In this document: one piece after another, positions 23,016-31,997 of the stretch
Position numbering within the stretch: position 1 is the stretch's first letter
Layout: each line of letters starts with the position of its first letter
Origin: Apoderus coryli
Taxonomy: Eukaryota; Arthropoda; Insecta; Coleoptera; Attelabidae
DNA: 64,000 nt
NCBI GenBank assembly: GCA_911728435.2
Contig: OU452211.1
Location: 496,001-560,000, forward strand
Direction of reading: 5' to 3'
Notes under the pieces: generated by a model
The model's database searches: none
The model's input: the letters and a program-made list of their open reading frames with translations, nothing else
Told to the model about the DNA's origin: nothing
Made by a program: the position numbers and the translations under genes

Positions 23016-24150
23016 TTGTGTCCACGGATAGAGTTTGGAAGAGGAAAAACTTTTTTTATGTGTAGATTTAGAAGAAAAAGTCATTCTTTATAAAAACGTC
23101 TGTTTGTGTCAAAACTACAATTTCGAGTACGAAATTTACCATCACTATACAGGGTATATCAAAAATAACATTTTTAATGATTTTGATTTCCTTGTTTTTT
23201 TTTTTAATTTTATTATTTTAATAGTAGCCATGAAATTAACCACTTTGAGCAAGCGGAAGTGTTTGCAATTCTGCAATGTGCAAAACTAAACATATTGAGG
23301 GCTTATACAAACCAGCGAATCAATATATGTTCAGATAGCCAGGCGGCCTTAAGGGCTCTGAGAAGCCCCAAGGTTACAACCAAACTGGTATGGGACTGCC
23401 AAACAGAACTTAGGGCCTTGGCGGACCACAACAGGGTAAATCTAGTGTGGGTCCCGGGGCACTCGGGAATAGAAGGCAACGAGAGAGCGGATTGGCTGGC
23501 TAGACAAGCCTCTGAAACCACATATACTGGCACGGAACCTACGCTGGGCTTGTCTAAAAGAACGGCGAGGGACCTCCTCAAGTCCTGGGCCAAAAGCTAG
23601 CACCAGAGATATTGGGAACATATTTCCAAGCAGGAGCATGGGAAGAGGTTTATACCTGGTGCCGCAACAAAACGCACTGAAAAACTGCTATCATTAAGCA
23701 GGAGTCAGGTGCGAATAACTATGGGACTCCTTACTGGGCATTGCGCTCTGGGAGACCACCTAAATAAGATGGGGCTGTACAATGGGGACCTGCAATGCAG
23801 ATGGTGTAATGGGGCAGTTGAAACAGCTTACCATGTAATATGTGAGTGTGTAGTTCTACAACGAAGACGACACGCTATTTTTGGGCATTCGCTGATTGCG
23901 CCAGCAGATATTGACACCCAACACATAACTGAACTCCACAAGTTAGTGGAGGGTACAGGGCTGATGGATTGGGTGGCATAATATACGGGGATTTTTCACA
24001 ATAAGCCCATGAGGCTGCAGTGAAACCGGGGACTTAAGTCGTATTGTAGTTTTGACACAAGCAGACGTTTTTATAAAAAATGACTTTTTCTTCTAAATCT
24101 ACAAATAAAAAAGTTTCTCCTCTTCCAAACTCTATCCGTGGACAAATTGT
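23016..24150. mobile_element. TIR (foldback) element with ~107-bp arms carrying a retrotransposon RNase H fragment
   Basis: The arm 23016-23122 (ATTGTGTCCACGGATAGAGT to CAAAACTACAAT) returns in inverted orientation at 24044-24150. Inside lies another transposon-end motif (TATACAGGGTATATC, about 23147) and then the retrotransposon RNase H fragment annotated separately. The RNase H sequence lies wholly between the arms, so either it was inserted into the foldback element or the element captured it. Confidence 0.8.
23235..23981 (+). pseudogene. RNase H and C-terminal zinc-knuckle region of a non-LTR retrotransposon, isolated fragment
   Basis: The frame reads ICSDSQAALRAL, then LVWVPGHSGIEGNERADWLA, the RNase H D...D...H...N..AD pattern of jockey/R1-type polyproteins. 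It continues through a stop codon at about 23598-23600, in the same frame, to MGLLTGHCALGDHLNKMG and the terminal CRWCNGAVETAYHVICEC zinc motif, stopping at 23981. The upstream EVFAILQCA of the RNase H domain is also readable at about 23248, in another frame. There is no reverse transcriptase upstream and no poly(A) or TTA tail downstream, so this is not a normal 5'-truncated insertion. Confidence 0.85.
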
Positions 24151-24774
24151 ATACAGTCTCAAAAAGCTCAGCAGTAGTTAAAATAGGGAGCCGATATGGT
24201 CCTAACTAGAACACAATCAATGCCAAATTTTTCAAAATTCTACTATGTATAGTTTTCTATATACAGATCGATGTGACACCCTGTATATTATTCTTAAAAT
24301 ATCCATAAAATTTATTGAAATAATATATCCATTGTAAATTGCTGAAGTATAGGTACTTACTACATGTAAACACATTTTATGTTGTGATGCTTATAATTAA
24401 GTAAGTGGAATTTCCAAAGTAGTATTTCCCTATTCTCCGCAAATGCATTAAATTATAATTTTATATATTGCTATGGGAAATAATGAATAACAATAATAAA
24501 TAACAAATCTTTTCTGACAAATATTCCGAAATGATGGTGTCGTCGATAGTGAGTTTTGGTTTTACAAATTCTCTGTTTACGTCTAGACTATTCGTAGACA
24601 ACTATTCGTAAATAATAATACAATTAATTTCGTTTAATATGACAAATAATAATAATTATATTAATTTGATATTTCTGTATTTTTTTAAATATTAATTAAA
24701 TATTAGATTGGTATCTTGAGATAATAAACAAAGTTTAGTAGAAATTTTACATGTAATCCAAAACTGTAATAATA

Positions 24775-24955
24775 TACACGGTGTTCCATTTAAAGTAGGT
24801 AAATTGACACCTAAGTACTTCCGGTATAGCAGGAAGTATCAATAACTTATAACTATTTTACCTCATCTGTCCCTGTCGACCTAGTTACACTGCAACTGTA
24901 TAGTTCTCTATTTGCAGATCGATTTGGTTATCGGTGGTACACCCTGTATATGTAA
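24775..24955. repeat. Short MITE-like repeat
   Basis: It starts ATACACGGTGTTCCATTT and ends GGTGGTACACCCTGTATA, with a short palindrome CTTCCGGTATAGCAGGAAG inside. Its right end (CTATTTGCAGATCGAT...ACCCTGTATA) recurs at about 24253-24288. It is non-coding and the family is unknown. Confidence 0.5.
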
Positions 24956-25530
24956 TTGAAGTTATAAATAAATAATGTTTATTTTAATAGTAGAATGCGA
25001 TTGTATACACGGAATCTGAAGATGACCTGTGGCTTTCAATTATACTTGGAAAAGGCATGTTGGAAATTTTGGTGACTTATCAATTTGATTCGATTTGGGT
25101 AAAGATAAATAATATTGAGCCAGTATTTTTATTAAAAATCTACACCTTTTCCACTAACTGGCCATAGTTCATAAATTTCTTTAGAGAATCTGTATTCAAA
25201 TAATGTTGTGTTTGTGTTGTTTAGAATTCTTTGAAAATTGCAACTCAGTATGTAAATAAAATCCCCTCTCAATTGGAAAAAAACTTCTGGGGCATATTGA
25301 GGAACCATAAACAAGCATAAAAGATTAGTGGCTGCGTATATCCCAACTATATAATTGAAACAAAATTTATAAAAATTTAAAATGATCAAAAAGAAGAAAA
25401 ACAGCAATATGCAATAGCTTAAATTTAACTTAATTAGTAATAATAAGAATTTTTCCTCGAAGTGACTTCGATGCATTACTCTTAATACAATCATATAATG
25501 TAATAATTACAAAATACAGTTTCTCTACTA
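24956..25530. other. AT-rich sequence, nothing recognised
   Basis: A 120-codon antisense frame at 25132-25494 is hydrophobic and AT-driven, with no family motif, and I do not support it as a gene. Confidence 0.35.
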
Positions 25531-25585
25531 AATGTTACCACTGATGATGAAGCTAGTGAGCTTCGAAACATGTATGGTGCTTTAA
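25531..25585 (+). ncRNA. Hammerhead-ribozyme-like motif, imperfect
   Basis: ACCA is followed by CTGATGA (25541-25547), a hairpin GAAGCT-AGTG-AGCTTC, GAAAC (25565-25569), a tiny ATGT turn, the triplet GTA (25572-25574) and TGGT. The last can pair with ACCA as stem I. The core boxes CUGAUGA and GAAA are intact, but an extra U at 25548 sits where stem II should begin with a G-C pair. Such motifs occur in Penelope-like elements; no reverse transcriptase is seen nearby. Confidence 0.5.
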
Positions 25586-25679
25586 TCGACATAACACATT
25601 AAGTGTGATGAATTAAACTGATTTCGTGGAGTCTGACGTTTTATTTCCTACTTCAATAAACAAGCAGTTTGAGATGGTT

Positions 25680-26535
25680 TTCAAAATACAGGGTGTCATG
25701 CTTTTTTACAAATAATTTATTATTAATAGTGGAGCAAATGCTCAAAGTGTTCACCATGCATTTCGATGCATTTTCTGCACCTGTCGAGCCAGGATTCGCG
25801 TGAGCAAACACGCATGGATCGTTCGCGATAAATTCCGCTGCCACCACAACTGTAGCAACTAGGTCCTCCATTGTCGGCACAGGAGTTGCATAGATCAACC
25901 GTTCCATTTCGCCCCAAAGAAAAAAGTCCAGGGGGGGCAAGTCCGGCGATATTGCTGGCCAAGGGACGGGACCACCTCTACCAATCCACCTGTTGTTGTA
26001 GGTTTGGTCGAGGTAACCTCTCACGGTGCGCGCAAAATGCGCTGGACAACCATCGTGTTGGAACCAGGCCTCTCTACGCAACTGGAGGGGTACATCTTCT
26101 AGCAGCTCGGGCAGAATATCTCGCAAAAAAACTAGCTAGCTATTCCCGTTGAGGTGATCAGGTAGAACGTACGGCCCAATCAAATGGTCGCCCAGAAAAC
26201 CTGCCCAAATATTAACACCAAACATCTGCTGATATCCTCTGATGGAGATTTTGTTCGCTCCACTCGTGGTTATTACGAGGATTGAATGTCCCCTCGCGCA
26301 AAAATCCTTTGTCATCGCTCGTGAACATTATACTTAAAAAATCAGCGTTTTCATCCGCTTGACCGAGGAACCACTCGCAGAACTCGAGCCGCCGAGAAGT
26401 GTCGCCAGGCAGTAGATGCTGCACCTTTTGAAGTTTAAATGGATGCAGATCATGGATTTTCAATACTCGATGGACAGTATTTTTGCTGCAATCAAGTCGC
26501 GACGCAATCTGACGAGTACTAGTGTTGGGCAAATT
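25680..26535 (-). pseudogene. Mariner/Tc1-superfamily transposase relic (DUF4817-type), 5'-truncated and frameshifted
   Basis: Two frames join into one transposase. The first, at 26532-26212, has the HTH part NTSTRQIASRLDCSKNTVHR and the first catalytic region MFTSDDKGF. The second, ending at 25653, has WFQHDGCPAHF and SPDLPPLDFFLWGE. The second and third catalytic aspartates are 41 residues apart. A frameshift lies at about 26130-26210, and the N-terminal DNA-binding part is missing beyond about 26535. The 3' end near 25684 carries CACCCTGTATTTTG. There is no matching end on the other side, and the element is dead. Confidence 0.85.
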
Positions 26536-26622
26536 TTTCTCGAAAACGGAGAGAGATACGAAAAAATATCAAGTGACAAAAAAGTTGTATTTTTACCTGA
26601 GCTTTCTAAAAAATATATAAAA

Positions 26623-28370
26623 ACTAGCTGTTGCCCTCGAGGCACGAATAGCTCTCCATATTTAAGTGTAAAAGTAATAATTTTATGACCTTTTTGTCAT
26701 TTATCTAAATTTAATAAATTTTTGTTTTGTTTTAGACATCAGCTATTTTTTTTTAAGTATCGGGTTTTGTGCCTTTCTCTTCTCTTTGGAGGCACTATTT
26801 ATACGCAGATATTTTATATTTCAGATCTAGGCCAAGTTCTTGAACGCAAATTAATTGATTTTTTTTAGTTTTATTATAAAATTTATTTTGCCCCCTTTTC
26901 TACTATTTAGGAACGCCTATGTAAACAAAATTGTTATGCTGCATGTTGTAGGTTATCCGTTAAGTGGTTTTTGAGTTATCACGGATACATTTTTTTTCTC
27001 ACCCTTTTATAGAATTTTCACGGACGCCTATGGAACATTAATTTTTGTCGTGTATTTTTAACACCAATTCAACTAGTTAAATATAAATTTTTTTACATTT
27101 TAATTTTTTTTATTTTACCCCTTTTTTTTCTATTTACGAACGCCTATGTAAATAAAAATTTTATGCTGCATTTTTTAGGTTATCTTATATGAAAGCTATA
27201 TATAATTATCCAATTTTTCTGGTATATTTGGAAAACATTTTTTTTTTCGTTTTTGACCCTTTTTTAAGACTATTTTCGAACGCCTGTGTGAACTAATTCT
27301 TTTATGTAACATTTTTTAGGTTATATTCTATCACAACTATAAAAAAATTATTCAATATTTCGGATAAGTTTAAGAACTATGATTTTTTAAATTTTTGAAC
27401 CCTCTTTTAAACCCCTTGCCTACGCTCAATGTTAATCACCACCTATATATATATATATATATATCCTGTAGTATTTTCGTACCAAATGTGGTTAAAATCC
27501 GTTAAGTGGTTTTTGAGTTATCACAGATACAAATTTTTTCTGACCCTTTTATAGAATTTTCACGGACGCCTATGGTACATTAATTTTTGTCGTGTATTTT
27601 TAACACCAATTCATCTAGTTAAATATAAAAAATTTTTACATTTTAATTTTTTTTTATTTTACCCCTTTTTCTACTATTTACGAACGCCTATGTAAATACA
27701 AATTTTATGCTGCATTTTTTAGGTTATCTTATATCAAAGCTATATATAATTAGCCAATTTTTCTGGTATATTTGAGAAACATTTTTTTTTTTCGTTTTTG
27801 ACCCTTTTTTTAAACTATTTTCGAACGCCTGTGTGAACCAATTCTTTTATGGAATATTTTTTAGCTTATATTGTATCACAACTATGAAAAATTATTCCAT
27901 ATTTCAAATAAGTTTAGGAAATATATATTTTTTATGTTTTGACCCCTTTTCCACTATTTACGAACGCCTATGAAAGTAAGTTATTCATGACACATTTTAT
28001 AGGTTATATTCTATCAAAACTATAAATAACTAGTTAATATTTCTGCTATTTTTAAGAAATACGTTTTTTTTTAATCTTTTTTACCCCATTTTACACTATT
28101 TTCGAACGCCCATGTGGTCTAATATTTTATGTTCAATATTTTAGGTTATATTTAATTAAATGCGTAAAAAATTATGCAGTATTTCGGATAAGTTTAAGAA
28201 CTATGAATTTTTTTAATTTTTGAACCCTCTTTTAAACCCTTTGCCTACGCTCATTGTTTCCCAAAATCTAATCAGCTCCTTGCCATGTCCAATAGTATTT
28301 TTGTACCAAATTTGGTTAAAATCTGTTAAGCAGTTTTTGCGTTTTCGTGGATACAGACAGACAGACAGAC
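26623..28370 (+). mobile_element. RTE-like retroelement relic (SINE/RTE ends) expanded by internal tandem repeats
   Basis: It opens with AACTAGCTGTTGCCCTCGAG, like the start of many arthropod RTE-derived SINEs. It closes with CAAATTTGGTTAAAATCTG, GCAGTTTTTGCG and four GACA units, a typical RTE 3' end. Between them, modules of 112-143 bp centred on ACGAACGCCTATGTAAA recur near 26912, 27024, 27139, 27279, 27563, 27681, 27821, 27960 and 28103. A larger period of about 540 bp is visible: CCGTTAAGTGGTTTTTGAG near 26957 and 27499. No reverse transcriptase is present. Confidence 0.7.
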
Positions 28371-28482
28371 ATTTTTTTAAAACTACTTATTTATGTATAA
28401 AATGACCAAAAACAAGTATTTCCGGTGAAATTAAAAAAATTTTTTTTTTCATGAAACTAATAGTCTCCATATATACATATAT

Positions 28483-28506
28483 TACATATATGATATGGAG
28501 AGCTAA
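28483..28506. repeat. Short palindrome next to the RTE-like element
   Basis: GATATGGAGAGCTAAA inverts TAGCTCTCCATAT at about 26646-26658, near the left end of the RTE-like element. It also pairs with TCTCCATATA just to its left near 28463. The meaning is unclear. Confidence 0.3.
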
Positions 28507-28960
28507 AAAAAGTCAGTAGCGTACATTTTTTTGTCATTTTTATTCGTGACACTGTCCCCCGGGGCGCCACTGGAAGTCATAATTAACATTTAATTAGTGC
28601 TAACTGAGCGTCTTATTAAGCTTACATCACTAGCGAATTTATTTGGAAATTGAAGCTCAGTTCTTCAATAAAGCATATAAATATTTTCGTAAAAAAAATT
28701 TGAATAACCAAAATTTACAATTTTTTAAGAAACTTCGCAAGAAAAGTGTAAATTTACAAATTTTTTAGAGTATTTTAAAAGAATTTTGTGGACCTTCGAG
28801 CCAGATTTATGGATAAATTATTTGATTTTGACTAAAGGTTACTAGGATGTATTATATTCAGTTAAAGCCAATAATTTTTCAGAAAATACAAATTTATATT
28901 ACTTAAAATAAATAATATATATAAAAATAATAAATAAATAATTTTAAATTGAGCAATAAT

Positions 28961-30561
28961 CTATTCATAAGCAACGCGCGTACTATCCAATGCTGCCAGT
29001 GTTAGGTATATGGCTATGAAAATCAAGCATCCTGCTACAGTACTGATAACAAAAGTAGGGTTACGTCGGAACACGATCAGCAAAAATACAGTAACAGCTA
29101 GTATGATTGATGCTAGGATAGGTACCAGAATTACTGGGCCCCAATCGATTTTTTGAAGTGGTCCTGAAAAAATTAAATTTAACAATAATAAGTTTCTTAT
29201 GATACATTTCATAAGTTATATTTTATCAAAGCTATAAATATCTAGTCAATATTTCTGCTATGTTCATGTTTTTAACCCCTTTTTACATTCTTTTCGAACG
29301 CCAATGTCAAAGTCAAATTGCCATTATCTATGTATGTTAAACCCTAAATGAAAATCGCGAAGGTAACTTCAATTTTCTGCATCGAATGCAGCATTTTTTT
29401 TTTAATATATTTCTCCCTCGGTATGCCTGGCAAAGGATACCGACAGTAACAAAAATAACTACAGTGATTAATCGAAAAAAAAAAAAGATTAGAGTTTGCA
29501 AATAAATCTATATGAATGAAACAAATAATTTTTGGCAGCATGTTATTTTCTCAGAGCAATTTCTCTGTTGGGTTAGAAAAAACCATCTTACCAAAACCAA
29601 ATTATGACGTGAAACTAGAAGTGTCAACTAAACTAAAATAAGTGACACCAACGTTAGAAAAAAATATTACCAAATTATGACAAACCAACGAACCATGATA
29701 GAGAGATATGGTAGTCCTAAAATTAACGTCCGCCACTATTAAGGTTAACGTTATTTTAACATCTGGCTATGCGCTACGTATTTCTCAGATTATAACAACA
29801 TTAATTAATAAGCAGCATGTACAGGGTGATACAAAAAACATTAATTAGCCCACATTTAAAAAATTTTAAATGTATAGAAATTTATATACGGGGTGAATCA
29901 AAAATGTATTTCTTTATTTTGTAAAGGACAAAAAAGTAATATTTTGAATAATTTTTGGATTTCTTTGGATTTCAATTCAAGTTTTCCTTGAAAGTTAAAC
30001 TATAAGGTCCTAGGGGTTATCTACGGGGTAACTCAAAAATGTTTCTATTTATTTTCAATATTTTTTTTTTCTTGAAATTTTTTTTTTTTATTTTTTTTTT
30101 TGAAAACTTTTTTGACATTTTTTTTTTGAATTTTTTTTTTGAAATTTTTTTTTTTTTATTTTTTTTCTTAATTTTTTTTATAACCCTCAATGACTTTTTT
30201 CATAGATAAAACTACCACACAACGACTGGGAAATCCCGCAGGGATTTCTTGTTAATCTAAATATAATCGGATGGACATCATATGGTATGGCGAAGACTAA
30301 CTAACTTTAGAAACACTATACCGTTATTGTTTTACTACAAAATTATTTACAACTACAACTAAGTAATTTTTAGGATATTTTTACAAAAAGGCGCAACACG
30401 AATTTGCTGTTTTTAGAATCTATAATAATAAATAATGATAAAATTTAAAAACAAAACTTACTAAAGCCATATCCGCTCCAATAAAATTGACTAAAGGATA
30501 AATTCCTAGTATTACTTGGGGTAAAACTACTGATATTATCACCAAAATCTGTTAACTTCAT
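28961..30561 (-). CDS. Small two-transmembrane protein, unrecognised
   Basis: Exons 30462-30561 and 28961-29163 join through a GTAAGT donor and a TTTTTTCAG acceptor in matching phase and encode 100 residues. Residues 1-45 are polar, with two N-glycosylation sequons (NIS at 9-11, NLS at 20-22) and an aromatic patch (FSQFYWSGYGF). Two hydrophobic segments follow: VILVPILASIILAVTVFLLI, and FVISTVAGCLIFIAIYLTL after a short FRRNP turn. The end is LDSTRVAYE. There is no signal peptide. The sequons suggest a luminal or outside N terminus. I do not recognise the family. Support for it being real: clean splice sites, two full TMs and an open frame across two exons in AT-rich DNA. The 1.3-kb intron holds transposon debris. 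Confidence 0.68.
29780..30253 (+). repeat. Dispersed repeat, copy 2, in the intron of the small TM gene
   Basis: It matches the serpin-intron repeat from TAATAAGCAGCATGTACAGGG to GACTGGGAAATCCCGCAGGG and GATTTCTTG. It carries the same two TACGGGGT blocks (about 29887 and 30024). A T-homopolymer-rich stretch at about 30060-30180 replaces the part that differs. Upstream, GAGAGATATGGTA at about 29701 is also shared with about 17929, so the element may be longer. Confidence 0.65.
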
Positions 30562-31066
30562 ATTCTAATATATGGAAAATGTGACTTAAAAATTTATTGC
30601 TTCGTTTAATTTTAAAACATTGTTATTTATGAAAATAAGCGAGAAGAAATCTCAAGAATATAATGCAATCGTTATCCACAGTAATGTAGGTTTTTATCTC
30701 ATGTTTTGGGTTAGTTTTATATAAATAGGATTTATTAATTTTGTTTATTTTATAGTACAATACGTAAATGAAAATTAAATACAACTGAATACGATGTAGT
30801 ATCTTAATTGTCTGTTCTACATAGTCTAATGATTGAAAATACAGAAAAGTTTTATAAATTTTGAATTTGTAGTTGGTTATATATACAGGGTGTACATAAA
30901 GTCACGGTACATAGTAACCAATCAAATTACTTAATTTTAAGTCATGTGTCAAATTTCATCCAATCACCTCTGGATTACAGCGATAATACCCTACATGTGG
31001 TGTTTTCAGTTTGGTGTTTTTTTTATTAAAAATTAATTAAACGTCAAACTGACAACTGGTTTAAAA

Positions 31067-31498
31067 ATGTCGCGAAGATTTGGGATTGCATCCAACGATG
31101 CAATTAATGATATTATATCTAATAATATACCAAAAAATACAATCAAATCAAAAAAATATGTATGGAAAATATTTCTCGAGTTTTGTGCGACCAGAGAATA
31201 AGAACTGAATGCTGAAACGAGTTTGCATAATTTGGCTAATATATTGAAAGATTATGCGGTAAATATGAGAAAAGCTGACGGAATTCCTGAACAGCAATTA
31301 ATAAAAATAACAGGACATAGCCGCTCTAATTCAATTAAACCGTACTTGAATATTAACCAAGAACGCCATGGTGAAATAATCAACACCATGCGAGGAATTT
31401 CTTCAACAGTGGAAATTAACAATCCGTCAACTTCAGCAAACTCTTCTGCCAATTTAACATTCACCACTTGTACTTTTCACAACTGTAGTTTTAAATAA
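31067..31498 (+). pseudogene. Crypton/DUF3504-like tyrosine recombinase, internally deleted
   Basis: One frame runs from ATG at 31067 to the stop at 31496-31498, with a single in-frame TAA near 31198. The N-terminal half (NTIKSKKYVWKIFLEFC, then ILKDYAVNMRKADG) looks like the SAM-like DNA-binding domain that precedes YR catalytic domains. The sequence then jumps to EQQLIKITGHSRSNSIKPYL, the C-terminal part with the conserved GH and the probable nucleophile Tyr. The roughly 150 residues with the catalytic Arg and HxxR are missing. Near-direct repeats ATTAAACGTCAAACTGACAA (31033) and ATTAAACGTCAGATTGACAA (31550) bracket it. Crypton is the best guess; a domesticated or DIRS-type YR is the alternative. 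Confidence 0.6.
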
Positions 31499-31608
31499 AA
31501 ATGAATAATATTTGTTTGATTAAAACTAATACATTTTGTATTGAAAATTATTAAACGTCAGATTGACAATAAAATTTTTGATATCTACAAAGTCAAAAAT
31601 TATCTTAT

Positions 31609-31782
31609 CGAATACTCCTCGGGCTTTGATAAATACTCAAAATTTTGTCATAGAGAATCCTTCAAGCGAGTTGCTCAAGGATAATAGCCCTCGGCCTGCG
31701 GCCTTGGGCTATCAAGCAATACGCTTTCGGCATCTCTATGACAAAATTATCTCTGTATTATCAAGACCCTAGGGGTATTACT
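31609..31782. repeat. 174-bp nested palindrome next to the tyrosine-recombinase relic
   Basis: The inner stem AATTTTGTCATAGAGA (31641-31656) pairs perfectly with 31733-31748. A further stem, GATAATAGCCC with GGGCTATC, closes over a GC-rich loop CTCGGCCTGCGGCC. The outer arms 31610-31637 (GAATACTCCTCGGGC) and 31757-31782 (GACCCTAGGGGTATTAC) also match imperfectly. Cruciform potential is strong. It could be a solo MITE or a terminal structure of the YR element. Confidence 0.8.
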
Positions 31783-31997
31783 ACTGATTTACTTGTTTCG
31801 TGCATATTGAACCAATTTTGGATTTTTTTTTATCCTTTGCACATTTTGAGTGCAACTGTCGATATGGACTATGGAATGAAAAGTCTGCCTACAACATCTA
31901 CATGATATATTTGATAGACATAGTCTTACAATAATTATTATTCTTAAGTTACTTTAAATTAAAATAAAATATGTAAAACAAAACAGAATGTCGCCAT

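Noticed and set aside
25132..25494. 120-codon minus-strand hydrophobic frame
   Set aside because: It is T-rich sequence giving Phe/Leu/Ile runs. It has no TM-loop pattern typical of a real family and no splice evidence.
28353..28370. GACA repeat taken alone as a microsatellite
   Set aside because: It is the expected 3' tail of the RTE-like element and is annotated with it.
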